Shown here: positions 15,766 through 24,344 of the stretch, piece after piece | Numbering within the stretch: the stretch's first letter is position 1 | Layout: each line of letters opens with the position of its first letter | Source: Rhodothermales bacterium | GTDB taxonomy: Bacteria; Bacteroidota; Rhodothermia; Rhodothermales; Bin80 | Assembly: GCA_951812585.1 (NCBI GenBank) | Contig: OX638318.1 | Location: forward strand, 1 to 64,000 | Length of the DNA stretch: 64,000 nt | Direction: 5' to 3' | Notes under the pieces: generated by a model | Told to the model about the DNA's origin: nothing | Seen by the model: the letters and a program-made list of their open reading frames with translations, nothing else | Database searches by the model: none | Program-made: the position numbers and the translations under genes

Positions 15766-16560
15766 CTACTCCGCAAATTCAGACCAGCGCCAGGTGCCAA
15801 GCACGGTCACGCACCCGTGTGCTGTAAGGTCATGCTGGATCGGACTGATAGAGACATAGCCGCGACTGACGGCGTATATATCGGTGTCCGTGCCCTCGTC
15901 AAGGTTGTAGAACTTCCCCCGGTAGAAATAGCACGGCTGATTGGACGCATCCACACCCTCCACAAATTGCTCCTCCCATCGCGCCCGCGCCAATCGCGTG
16001 ACGCGCATCCCCTGGATCGCTCCAAATGGAACGGGCGGCACATTGATGTTGAGAACGATGCCGCGCGGTAGTCGACTACGCAGCACCTTCCGCGCGATGA
16101 TCACAGCACATTGCGCGGAAGCATCATACTTCTGCCTGCCGCCTTCCACCAGCGATACGGCCAGCGAGTCAATCCCGCGAATAGACGACTCTGTAGCAGC
16201 ACTTACCGTACCCGAATACATGACGTTAATCGACATGTTGGACCCTCTGTTGATTCCACTGACGACGAGGTCCGGCCGCTTGTGAAGAATTGAGTTCATC
16301 GCCAGCTTTACGCAATCGGCAGGCGTACCGTCAATTGCAATAGCCTGGATCGAAGCCAGCGGTCCATCAAATGCATGCGGCAGTGCGCGCACGCTCCCGC
16401 GAATGGTGATCGCATGACCGACTGCACTCTGCTCTTCTCTGGGCGCAATGATGACGACATCGCCGAGGCCCGTCATGTGGGTAGCCAGCTCATAGAGTCC
16501 AGGCGCATCAATGCCATCGTCATTGGTTACCAGGATGAGTGGACGCCGTCGCTGAATCAT
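15766..16560 (-). CDS. surE: 5'/3'-nucleotidase SurE
   Basis: Metal-dependent nucleoside monophosphate phosphatase of the SurE family. The N-terminal LILVTNDDGIDAPGL holds the two metal-binding aspartates; further blocks are IIAPREEQSAVGHAITI, AIDGTPADCVKLA, DLVVSGINRGSNMS and YSGTVSAATES. About 264 residues, the normal length. The ATG at 16560 gives a short polar lead (MIQRRRP) before the first strand and is preferred to one at 16599. It is the last gene of the dxr-to-surE minus-strand run. Confidence 0.95.
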   Translation of the reverse strand: MIQRRRPLILVTNDDGIDAPGLYELATHMTGLGDVVIIAPREEQSAVGHAITIRGSVRALPHAFDGPLASIQAIAIDGTPADCVKLAMNSILHKRPDLVVSGINRGSNMSINVMYSGTVSAATESSIRGIDSLAVSLVEGGRQKYDASAQCAVIIARKVLRSRLPRGIVLNINVPPVPFGAIQGMRVTRLARARWEEQFVEGVDASNQPCYFYRGKFYNLDEGTDTDIYAVSRGYVSISPIQHDLTAHGCVTVLGTWRWSEFAE

Positions 16561-16606
16561 AGGGTTGCGGGGAACGCGCTGATACGGCGCGTTCTGCAAT
16601 CAATAA

Positions 16607-17410
16607 TCAATAACTCTCCTTCTGGCTCGGGAATCTGCGCGCCCGCACATCGCCAACATAGTGCTGCACGGCTTGCGTAACCGTGTCGGCCAGGGCCGCA
16701 TACCGGCGCACAAAGCGCGGACTAAAGTCCGTCGTCAAGCCGAGCGCATCGTGCGTAACCAGCACTTGTCCATCGCAAGCGGCTCCGGCGCCAATGCCAA
16801 TCGTGGGAATCTTGAGAAAACCCGTTACTTCCTCCGCAAGCGCCGCAGGGATCTTCTCGAAGACAATGCTGAAACACCCGGTGTTCTCCAGAAGCTTGGC
16901 GTCTTCTCGAAGCCGGTCTGCTTCCTCCGCCTCGCGGGCACGCACCTTGTAGGTCCCAAACCGATAGATGCTCTGCGGCGTCAACCCCAGATGTCCCATC
17001 ACCGGTATCCCGGCTTCCAGAATGCGCTCCGCAGCTTGGACGCCAGCATGCCCTCCTTCGATCTTCACGGCATGCGCCCCCGTTTCCTTCATGACGCGAA
17101 TAGCTGAATGCAGGGCTAGCTTGGAGTTGCCCTGGTAGGACCCAAACGGCAGGTCAACAATGACCAGCGCCCGCTTCACGGCACGCACCACGCAGGAAGC
17201 ATGATAGATCATGTGGTCCAACGTGATGGGCAAGGTTGTCTCATGGCCCGCCATCACATTGGAGGCCGAATCTCCCACCAGTATGACATCGACTCCGGCC
17301 GCGTCGATGTGCCGCGCAAGCGTATAATCGTACGCCGTCAGCATAGCGATCGGCGTACGACTCGCCTTCATCTGCTGCAGCGTCTGCGTGGTAACGCGCC
17401 TGACTGCCAT
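16607..17410 (-). CDS. panB: 3-methyl-2-oxobutanoate hydroxymethyltransferase
   Basis: First committed enzyme of pantothenate (hence CoA) synthesis: it transfers a hydroxymethyl group from methylene-tetrahydrofolate to 2-oxoisovalerate. The TIM-barrel signatures are [37 protein letters not shown], the [12 protein letters not shown] strand, [23 protein letters not shown] (with the catalytic region) and [18 protein letters not shown]. About 267 residues, the usual size. The ATG at 17410 ([10 protein letters not shown]) fits the family; the upstream in-frame part to 17467 is not conserved-looking. Confidence 0.95.
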   Translation of the reverse strand: MAVRRVTTQTLQQMKASRTPIAMLTAYDYTLARHIDAAGVDVILVGDSASNVMAGHETTLPITLDHMIYHASCVVRAVKRALVIVDLPFGSYQGNSKLALHSAIRVMKETGAHAVKIEGGHAGVQAAERILEAGIPVMGHLGLTPQSIYRFGTYKVRAREAEEADRLREDAKLLENTGCFSIVFEKIPAALAEEVTGFLKIPTIGIGAGAACDGQVLVTHDALGLTTDFSPRFVRRYAALADTVTQAVQHYVGDVRARRFPSQKESY

Positions 17411-17499
17411 ATTCCGCGCAGTTTGTAGAAGACCTGACGCGACTTGCACCCGCGACCTGCCGGACACGCAGTCCTGTACGCTAAAGCGACAGGAAGGGT

Positions 17500-18060
17500 T
17501 TAGTTGCCCTCAGCGGCGCTCACATCGATACCCAGCTCTCTGGCCACATCCAACGTTATATCGGTCGTACGGTCCGGATTGGCATACAGGATGATGGGCT
17601 GCGTTGGGCCGGCCTGGATACGAAGCACAAGGTCGAGCGCCCGCTCTTCCGAAATCTTCTTTATGGCCGCATCAACACGCTCAAAGATGGGACCCAGTAG
17701 CTCCGCCTCGCGCTGCGCCAAGTCACGTTCAGCATCTTGCGCCTTCTGCTGAAGCTCCTGCTGCAAGGTTTGAAGTTCGGCTTCCCGTTCGGCCCGACGC
17801 TCTTCAGACAAGAGCCCCTGCTGGGTCTGGTAACGCTCTAGCTTATTCTGAAACTCGTCGGCCATCGCCTGGAGGACATTCTGGGTACTCTCAAACTCGG
17901 ACTGCAGCGTCTGCTGTATCGTCTGGTATTCCGGCATGTTCGAGATGAGAATCTCATGATCTGTGTACCCGATCTTCAGGGCGGGCAGCTGCTGCGCTGC
18001 TGCCGGCAGGGCGAGGACTGCCAACAGACCCAAGGCAGCTAGACGTCGTAGCATGATCAA
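17500..18060 (-). CDS. OmpH/Skp-like periplasmic chaperone (copy 2)
   Basis: 186 residues: signal peptide ([17 protein letters not shown]), a short [17 protein letters not shown] strand-helix block and a long charged coiled coil (about residues 50-125, [18 protein letters not shown] then AQREAEL). The C-terminal strand block [18 protein letters not shown] closes the trimeric jellyfish-like Skp fold. Skp chaperones hold unfolded outer-membrane proteins on their way to BAM. A second, diverged Skp gene lies 30 bases upstream and bamA is next, which supports the role. An ATG at 18054 is an alternative start. Confidence 0.9.
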   Translation of the reverse strand: MIMLRRLAALGLLAVLALPAAAQQLPALKIGYTDHEILISNMPEYQTIQQTLQSEFESTQNVLQAMADEFQNKLERYQTQQGLLSEERRAEREAELQTLQQELQQKAQDAERDLAQREAELLGPIFERVDAAIKKISEERALDLVLRIQAGPTQPIILYANPDRTTDITLDVARELGIDVSAAEGN

Positions 18061-18090
18061 ATGTATATGGTAGAATGTTGTTAGATGGAC

Positions 18091-18690
18091 CTATTGGCCC
18101 GCACGTCCGCCAGAGCTCCTGGCCGGCTCGGAGGGACGGTTCAAACCGCCTGATACAGCCCCCGGCTGGACTTCGATGCCTAGCTCCTCCAAGACCAGGT
18201 CGCTGATATCGTGCCGCTCGTCCGCGAACAAAAAAACGAAGTCGCCGCTGCGATCAAAAACGTAGTCGTAGCCTTCGGCAATCGCCACCGCTTCAATGGC
18301 AATCAGCACCTTCTCTTGAATCGGCCGGAGCAGCTGCTCCTGCTGCCGGTACAACTCGCCCTCCGGCCCAAAATACTGCATCCGGCGGCTGTTGAGGTCC
18401 TCCTCTGCCAGCATGATGGCCTCCTGCTTGCGCTGCCGCTCTTCCTGCGTATACAGAAGTTCGCGCGCCTGATACTCCTGGAACTGTGCATCCACGTTGT
18501 CCTGACGCTCAAGGAGGTCCTGCGTCCACTGCTCTGTCTGACGATCAAGCGCCTGCTGCGCCGTAGCGAACTCCGGATAGAGGCTATAGATGTACTCTGA
18601 GTCCACATGCGCAACCTTGACCTGCGCGTGTGCAGATACGCTTGCAAAGACAAGCCATACCAACGATATAAGAAGTGAACGCACCCTCAT
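18091..18690 (-). CDS. OmpH/Skp-like periplasmic chaperone (copy 1)
   Basis: About 199 residues from the ATG at 18690: signal peptide (LLISLVWLVFASVSAHAQ), VKVAHVDSEYIYSLYPEF, a central coiled coil rich in Gln/Glu (TQEERQRKQEAIMLAEEDL), then VLIAIEAVAIAEGYDYVFDR and a Ser/Gly/Arg-rich tail after residue 185. It is the same family as the next gene but only weakly similar outside the fold, so this is an old duplication. It starts 22 bases after the bamA stop. The longer frame to 18834 overlaps bamA and lacks a signal peptide at its start. Confidence 0.9.
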   Translation of the reverse strand: MRVRSLLISLVWLVFASVSAHAQVKVAHVDSEYIYSLYPEFATAQQALDRQTEQWTQDLLERQDNVDAQFQEYQARELLYTQEERQRKQEAIMLAEEDLNSRRMQYFGPEGELYRQQEQLLRPIQEKVLIAIEAVAIAEGYDYVFDRSGDFVFLFADERHDISDLVLEELGIEVQPGAVSGGLNRPSEPARSSGGRAGQ

Positions 18691-18712
18691 GACCTGCCTC
18701 GTTTGACCCAAA

Positions 18713-21238
18713 CTAGTTGCCGAAGCCCTGTCCAAGCGTGAACTGGAACAGCCATTTTCTGCGTCCATCATGCTTGCTTTCCAGACCGGCGTACGGCACG
18801 AACTCATCAAAGTTGTATCCGTACGTAATCTCAATCATGCCCAGGATTGGCAGAAACAGCCGCGCACCGACACCGGCCGACCGGAATAGCTGTGTTGGGT
18901 TGTAGGTGGAAAAGTTGTCCCATGTGTTGGCGGCATCCATGAAGACGTACGGCGCCGCCGTGAGCTGAGGCGTCTGAACCGCCAGCAGACGGAGCTCCGA
19001 CGTGAACTTGTTCAGGATTCGCCCACCTACCGGCTCGTCGTTGCGGCGCGGACCCAGTACGCGCTCAGGATAGCCCCGCATGAATACGATGTCCTTACCG
19101 TAGTTGTTGAACGCCCCCTGGTAGTCGAACGGCGAGCCACCCACGATATAGCGCTCAAAAAGCACATCCTCTCCCGTCAAGGAGCCTATGTAGCCGAACT
19201 CGCTGTTCATGTTGACCGTCAGCTTGTTGATGATCGGCACATTCCAGGAGGAGTTCCATCGCCATTTGTGGTACTGTACAAAACTCCCAACAGGCACCGC
19301 AAGCGTAGCCGAAACCAGGAAGTTAGACCCTGCGGTCGGAAATATCGGATGATCCAGGGAACTGCGCGTCAGCGCCTGCCGAATGGTGACCTGCTCGCTG
19401 GTGCCCAGCGGCAGCACGCGCGTAAAGTCCCGGTTGATGAAATGCTGGTAGCCGAGCGATGTCGAGGTGCTGAACTTGTCATCGGGCCACTGCAGGCGCT
19501 GCTCATAAAACACCGTGGCCGATGTGCGCACGAAGTACTCCTTGGGATCCTCTGCTGGACTGGTGTAGCCATAGAACGAATACCCGAATCCACTGAAGCG
19601 CGAATGCGAAACGTTGAAGCCCACTGGTGTAGGCCGCCCTCTGAACCACGGCTCCGTAAAGCCTAGCTGATAACTCTGGTACGCCTTGCCACTGGTCTGG
19701 AGCGCCACCGAGAAACTCTGCCCGTCACCCGCGGGCAGTGGCTTCCACGACTCGCGCTTGAAGATGTCGCCAGCGGCAAAGTTGTTGAAAGCAAAACGCA
19801 GCATCAGGATAAGCCCGTACCGGTGGTACGACCCTGACAGCTCCAACTGGTCACTACCAACCTCTTCCAGGTTGTAGGTGAGATCAACCTTCTTGGCTTC
19901 GTTGTCAAGGTCTATGCTCGGCCCGGCACCCAGCTTTTCCTGATCAAAGTAGGTGAGCTGAGAAATCCGCCGTATGGTTTCCTGAATGTGTTCGCGGCTG
20001 AAAGTCTGGCCCGGTATGGTGTACAGCTCCCGGCGAATCACATGCTCCTTCGTCTTGGAGTTGCCCTTGATATGGATCTGGCCAAACTCAAAGATGTCGC
20101 CTTCGTAAATGTCGTAGTGCAGATCCAGTGAGTCGCCTTCAATGACGCGAACCTCGGGCTCTACGCGAAAGAGCATGTAGCCCCGGTTCATGTACAGGCT
20201 GGATACATCGCTCGTCTGCTTGTTGCCGTAGAGGTTCTGGCTCATCCGCTCGCCGTTGTAGGCATCTCCGCTTTCCACGCCCAGCGCACCGGACAGCAAT
20301 TCGTCCGGATAGACGGTGTTGCCCTCCCAGCTTACGTTCCGGATGTGGTACTGGGGACCTTCAGCGATATCCAGCGCAACCACCAGTCCCGCCTTCTTGC
20401 CCGTGGTGTCCAAGTAGACGGAGTCTCGCAAGATGCGGGCATCGTAATACCCTTTGGCTTGGTAATGCGTCAGGAGTCGGGTAAGATCTTCCTGGTACAA
20501 GGTGCGATCGTAGCGCGACTTGCGCCAGAAGAACAGTGGCTTGTACGTCTTCGTCTTCTTGAGTTTGCGCTTGACCTTGAGCGTAGAAACCTGCTCCGCT
20601 CCCGTGATCACGACTTCCTTGATCCGAACCTTTTGTCCAATGGTCACATCAAAGTTGACAACAACGGTGTTCTCTTCCTCGGAGAGGACGCGCGTCGGAT
20701 TGACTTCGGCCAGCATGTGGCCTTTTTCGCTGAAGTAGTCCTTGATAACCTGTGCCGAGCGCTCCAGGTCGCCCGGGCGCAGCCGACTGCCCTTGAACAG
20801 CGGCATCTCCTTTTCCAGGTCCTTCTGGTGGCGCTTCTTGATGCCCGAGAAGGTAAACTCAGCGAGCTGTGGCTCCTCCTTGACCTGAATCTTCAAGAAC
20901 ACCCCTGTGCCAGCCCTGCGCTCGTCCACGATCTTGATGTCCGAAAACACACGCAGCTTGTACAGCGACTTGATCGCGTCGGCGATCGCCTGATCAGCGG
21001 GCAGCGTGATGATCTGCCCTTCTGTGAGGCCGCTGCTCCGCAAGACGAAGTTGGTCATGCTCTCCGTCTCCACGCCTTCGACCGTGATGCCTAGGATTTC
21101 AAGCTCCTGCGGCGAGGTCACAAAGGGCGCGCTGTAGCCGTTGCCCGGTCCAGGGGATTGTGCATACAGCACCCAGGGAAGGGTGCACGCCGCCAGGCAG
21201 AGTATCCGCAGCAAGTGTATCCGCAGCATAAGCTCCAT
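18713..21238 (-). CDS. bamA: Outer-membrane protein assembly factor BamA
   Basis: Core of the BAM complex, which folds beta-barrels into the outer membrane. 841 residues: signal peptide (LCLAACTLPWVLYAQ), POTRA repeats between about residues 45 and 430 (for example VEGVETESMTNFVLR, FTFSGIKKRHQKDLEKEM, VVITGAEQVSTLKVKR, VSWEGNTVYPDELL, IHIKGNSKTKEHVIRREL), then the C-terminal 16-stranded barrel. The loop-6 motif reads FMRGYP in place of VRGF. It ends FTLGQGFGN. Two Skp-type chaperone genes follow immediately. It may start at 21238 or at the ATG at 21229. The 227-base gap before it suggests a promoter of its own. Confidence 0.95.
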   Translation of the reverse strand: MELMLRIHLLRILCLAACTLPWVLYAQSPGPGNGYSAPFVTSPQELEILGITVEGVETESMTNFVLRSSGLTEGQIITLPADQAIADAIKSLYKLRVFSDIKIVDERRAGTGVFLKIQVKEEPQLAEFTFSGIKKRHQKDLEKEMPLFKGSRLRPGDLERSAQVIKDYFSEKGHMLAEVNPTRVLSEEENTVVVNFDVTIGQKVRIKEVVITGAEQVSTLKVKRKLKKTKTYKPLFFWRKSRYDRTLYQEDLTRLLTHYQAKGYYDARILRDSVYLDTTGKKAGLVVALDIAEGPQYHIRNVSWEGNTVYPDELLSGALGVESGDAYNGERMSQNLYGNKQTSDVSSLYMNRGYMLFRVEPEVRVIEGDSLDLHYDIYEGDIFEFGQIHIKGNSKTKEHVIRRELYTIPGQTFSREHIQETIRRISQLTYFDQEKLGAGPSIDLDNEAKKVDLTYNLEEVGSDQLELSGSYHRYGLILMLRFAFNNFAAGDIFKRESWKPLPAGDGQSFSVALQTSGKAYQSYQLGFTEPWFRGRPTPVGFNVSHSRFSGFGYSFYGYTSPAEDPKEYFVRTSATVFYEQRLQWPDDKFSTSTSLGYQHFINRDFTRVLPLGTSEQVTIRQALTRSSLDHPIFPTAGSNFLVSATLAVPVGSFVQYHKWRWNSSWNVPIINKLTVNMNSEFGYIGSLTGEDVLFERYIVGGSPFDYQGAFNNYGKDIVFMRGYPERVLGPRRNDEPVGGRILNKFTSELRLLAVQTPQLTAAPYVFMDAANTWDNFSTYNPTQLFRSAGVGARLFLPILGMIEITYGYNFDEFVPYAGLESKHDGRRKWLFQFTLGQGFGN

Positions 21239-21465
21239 GCGTTAAACGCGATCTGTTGAACCCCGATAAAGCCAACCAGGTTTCCCTGGCATACCCTGCA
21301 AACGCAAACAACACGGGATTAGTACCCTACGCGCTGGCTTCACGCCGTGCTCCAGACCGCCGGCGCCCACTGCACACCCGCCCGTACTGCATACCGAACT
21401 GCATTCGCCTGCAACGCAAGTGCCTGTGGCATATCCAGCCTGGGCACAACCAGCAAGAAGCGCTG

Positions 21466-22812
21466 TTACTGCAAAAAGCGGAAAATTCGGTCCAGATCGT
21501 TGAAGACCAGAAACGCCATCAACACCAGGAGCAGCACCATGCCCACCTGCTGCGTAGCCATGCGCACCTTCAACGATGGTTCGCGACGCCGTATGCCTTC
21601 GTAGATCAAAAACACCAGATGTCCCCCATCCAGTACTGGCACGGGAAGAATATTGACGATCGCCAGCGTGATCGACAACAACGCCACCAGACGCCAGAAC
21701 TGCGCCGCACCGGCTTGGGCCGCTTCCGATGCAATCTTGGCCACCATCACGGGACCGCCAATACTTTCGCGCACGCTTTCGCGTCCGGTGGCGATGTTGC
21801 GCAGACTGGACAGGATTGCACCGGTAAACGTCCACGTATCCGCAATGCCCGCAACGATGGCCGACCCGGGACCATAGCGCTCGTGTGTCTGGGCCACTTG
21901 TATACCTACGCGGTACTGGCCATCCTCCATGCGTTCGGGCATCACGCCCCTGTTGAAGCGCTCGCCGGTTGCCGGGCGAATCCATGTGATCTCGAGCGCC
22001 GCGCCGTCTGCCGCCTGAATGCGGCTGGTCAGGTCAAGCCAAAGCACAACCGCTTCGCCATCCACGGCCACAACCCGGTCGCCGGGCCGCATCCCTGCAT
22101 CGTAGGCCACACCATCTTCCTGGACCTGGCCGAGCGTTGCCGGCCAGTTGTAGATTCCCAGTCCCAGCACGCCGCCGTCGCTCGCATCGGCAGACCTGGG
22201 AAAAATGTCCTTGGCTGTCGTCAACGTCAGCGATTCGCCCGCGCGTTCTACGTCCCAGGTGAAGGGATCCGAAAGCGCAGCCCAGTCCCGGGGGCTGCGC
22301 ACAGTGGCCAGCGACCGGCCGTCCACCGCTATGACCCGGTCCCCCGTCCTTAGTCCAATGTCCTGCGCAGCAATGGAACTGTCGGGGATAAACACCAGCC
22401 CATCGTCGGTGGCCAAAGGCCAGGCTTCGCCAGTCGTCATCTTGATGCCGGAGAAGATGACAGCGGCCAACAACATGTTGAAGGTCACACCCGCGCTGAT
22501 GACGATGATGCGCTTCCAGACGGGCTTGGACCTGAACTCCCATGGCTCCGGGTCTTTGCCGGCAAAGTCCGTGTCCATGCTCTCGTCCACCATGCCTGCG
22601 ATCTTGACATAGCCACCCAGCGGCGTGGCCCCTATCGCCCACTCCGTTTCCCCCACCTTCTTCTTGAAGATTGTGGGCGGGAACCCTATCGAAAAGCGAT
22701 CAATGCGCATCTTGAACAGACGCGCTGCCAGAAAATGCCCCATCTCGTGCACGAACACGAGGATGGTGATCGCCACAAGAACCCAAATTACCGACGAAGC
22801 AATAATACCCAA
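21466..22812 (-). CDS. rseP: Site-2 protease RseP (M50 family)
   Basis: Membrane zinc protease cutting transmembrane segments of anti-sigma factors and signal-peptide remnants. HEMGH (in LVFVHEMGHFLAARLF) is the catalytic motif in the first membrane helix. Two PDZ domains follow (around GLRTGDRVIAVDGRS and GMRPGDRVVAVDGEA), and NILPVPVLDGGHLV supplies the third zinc ligand near the C-terminus. I set the start at the TTG at 22812 because GGAGG sits 5 bases before it, and it gives 448 residues, close to the 450 of the E. coli enzyme. No ATG exists between the dxr stop and the first helix. Confidence 0.92.
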   Translation of the reverse strand: MGIIASSVIWVLVAITILVFVHEMGHFLAARLFKMRIDRFSIGFPPTIFKKKVGETEWAIGATPLGGYVKIAGMVDESMDTDFAGKDPEPWEFRSKPVWKRIIVISAGVTFNMLLAAVIFSGIKMTTGEAWPLATDDGLVFIPDSSIAAQDIGLRTGDRVIAVDGRSLATVRSPRDWAALSDPFTWDVERAGESLTLTTAKDIFPRSADASDGGVLGLGIYNWPATLGQVQEDGVAYDAGMRPGDRVVAVDGEAVVLWLDLTSRIQAADGAALEITWIRPATGERFNRGVMPERMEDGQYRVGIQVAQTHERYGPGSAIVAGIADTWTFTGAILSSLRNIATGRESVRESIGGPVMVAKIASEAAQAGAAQFWRLVALLSITLAIVNILPVPVLDGGHLVFLIYEGIRRREPSLKVRMATQQVGMVLLLVLMAFLVFNDLDRIFRFLQ

Positions 22813-22894
22813 TTCAACCTCCGAAATGCCAACGGTCGCAATCTCTCGCAAACGCAGAATCGGCGGAGCCGTTCCAAATAGCGCACCGATGGGT

Positions 22895-24049
22895 CTATGC
22901 CCGGGTACGGACGTAGCGCCGCGCAGCGGCGTCAACCGCAACAATCTCGTCCAGGGCGTACGCCTGGTGATGACCCAGCGACTCCAGCGCCCGGTAGACC
23001 GCCTGCGCGATGCCCGTAAAGGGGATCGCGCCACGCAAGAAGAGCGCCACGGCTTCCTCATTGGCGGCATTGAGCACCGCAGGTGCAGCCCCGCCTTGGT
23101 GCAGGGCGTCGCGCGCCAGTCCCAAGCAGGGAAAGCGCGCAGGGTCCGGCGGCAGGAACTCCATCGTTTGGCCAATGGACCAGTCCACGCGCCCATCTGG
23201 ACCGTCCCAGCGCGCCGGGTAGCTGAACGCATACTGGATCGGAATCCGCATGTCGGGCATGCTGAGCTGCGCCTTGGCAGATCCGTCCTGGAACACCACC
23301 ATGGAGTGTACGATGGACTGCGGATGAATCACCACGCCGACCTGCCTCGGCTCCACATCGAATAGCCAACGGGCCTCGATCATTTCCAGTCCCTTGTTCA
23401 TCATGGTGGCCGAATCAATTGTGATCTTGGGCCCCATCGACCAGTTCGGATGTTTCAGCGCTTCAGCGGGCGTGATGGCGGCAAAAGTGCCTGGATCGCG
23501 TCGCAGGAACGGGCCGCCGGAGGCTGTGAGCAAAAGGCGCTCAATGGGGACCGACGGCTCCAGACACTGAAAAATTGCGGAATGTTCGCTGTCCACGGGC
23601 AGTATGGTTGCTCCATGGGCTGCGGCCGTGTCCATAGCGAGTGGGCCCGCAGCAACCAGGGTTTCCTTGTTGGCCAAGGCGAGCTGCTTCCCCGCTTTGA
23701 GCGCAGACAACACCGGGCGCAGTCCGGCTGCGCCGCTTGCAGCACCGAGCACAATGTCCGCCTCCGGGTCTCTGGCAACCTGGCACACTCCTTCCATGCC
23801 GGCCAGAACCTCCACATCGCAGCCCGCCAAAAGTTGTCTGAGGTCGGGCACCAGAGTCTCATCCAGAAGCGCTACAAAGCGCGGCCTGAAGCGCCTTGCC
23901 TGCCTTGCCAGAAGATCTGCGCTGCTCTTGGCAGCCAACGCAAAAACGCGTAACCGCTCCGAATGCCGCTGCACCACCTCCAGCGCCTGCCGGCCAACGG
24001 ACCCGGTGGATCCCACAATCGTGAGCGTACGTAAGGGAGCGTCTGGCAA
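22895..24049 (-). CDS. dxr: 1-deoxy-D-xylulose 5-phosphate reductoisomerase
   Basis: Second step of the MEP pathway to isoprenoids: NADPH-dependent rearrangement of DXP to MEP. The nucleotide-binding loop is TIVGSTGSVGRQALEVV. LALANKETLVAAG, PVDSEHSAIFQ (metal-binding Asp and Glu), LTASGGPF, NWSMGPKITIDSATMMNKG and PIQYAFSYP are present. About 385 residues. I chose the TTG at 24049, as it lies just before the first strand and downstream of a TATAAT at 24097-24092; the longer frame to 24145 would begin upstream of that promoter element. It heads the run dxr, rseP, bamA, skp, skp, panB, surE. Confidence 0.93.
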   Translation of the reverse strand: MPDAPLRTLTIVGSTGSVGRQALEVVQRHSERLRVFALAAKSSADLLARQARRFRPRFVALLDETLVPDLRQLLAGCDVEVLAGMEGVCQVARDPEADIVLGAASGAAGLRPVLSALKAGKQLALANKETLVAAGPLAMDTAAAHGATILPVDSEHSAIFQCLEPSVPIERLLLTASGGPFLRRDPGTFAAITPAEALKHPNWSMGPKITIDSATMMNKGLEMIEARWLFDVEPRQVGVVIHPQSIVHSMVVFQDGSAKAQLSMPDMRIPIQYAFSYPARWDGPDGRVDWSIGQTMEFLPPDPARFPCLGLARDALHQGGAAPAVLNAANEEAVALFLRGAIPFTGIAQAVYRALESLGHHQAYALDEIVAVDAAARRYVRTRA

Positions 24050-24091
24050 ACGGACAGATTCTGTACAGTGTGAGCAGCATGAACATAGGGA

Positions 24092-24120
24092 ATTATATGC
24101 CCAGGATAGCAGATCGTGAT
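24092..24120 (-). promoter_or_regulatory. Candidate promoter of the dxr run
   Basis: A perfect TATAAT on the minus strand (24097-24092) lies about 43 bases before the dxr start. The hexamer 17 bases upstream (24120-24115, ATCACG) matches TTGACA at only three positions, so the -35 is weak. The predicted leader is about 36 bases. Confidence 0.4.
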
Positions 24121-24344
24121 TAGCGGAGCCAGCTGCGTCGGGCAAGCCCCGCGCTCAGACATTGTGCAGGATCAAATGTGTGCAGGATTACATGAAGGGC
24201 AAGGCCCCGGGCGTGGTGCGGTGTCTCGGGCATGGTGCCTGCCTCGGGCGCGTCGTTCGGTGCAACAGACACGAAAACTACATGGAAGACGAAACATGAT
24301 GGTATCATGGGCAATAAGACGAGCGGCTTGACATTCATCCTGAC

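Noticed and set aside
21256-22353. Plus-strand open frame of 365 codons
   Set aside because: It is antisense to rseP with strongly biased His/Arg/Gln content and no domain.
22813-23232. N-terminal extension of rseP to 23232
   Set aside because: It overlaps dxr in another frame, is Arg/Trp/Ser-rich, and the TTG at 22812 has a good Shine-Dalgarno and gives the family length.
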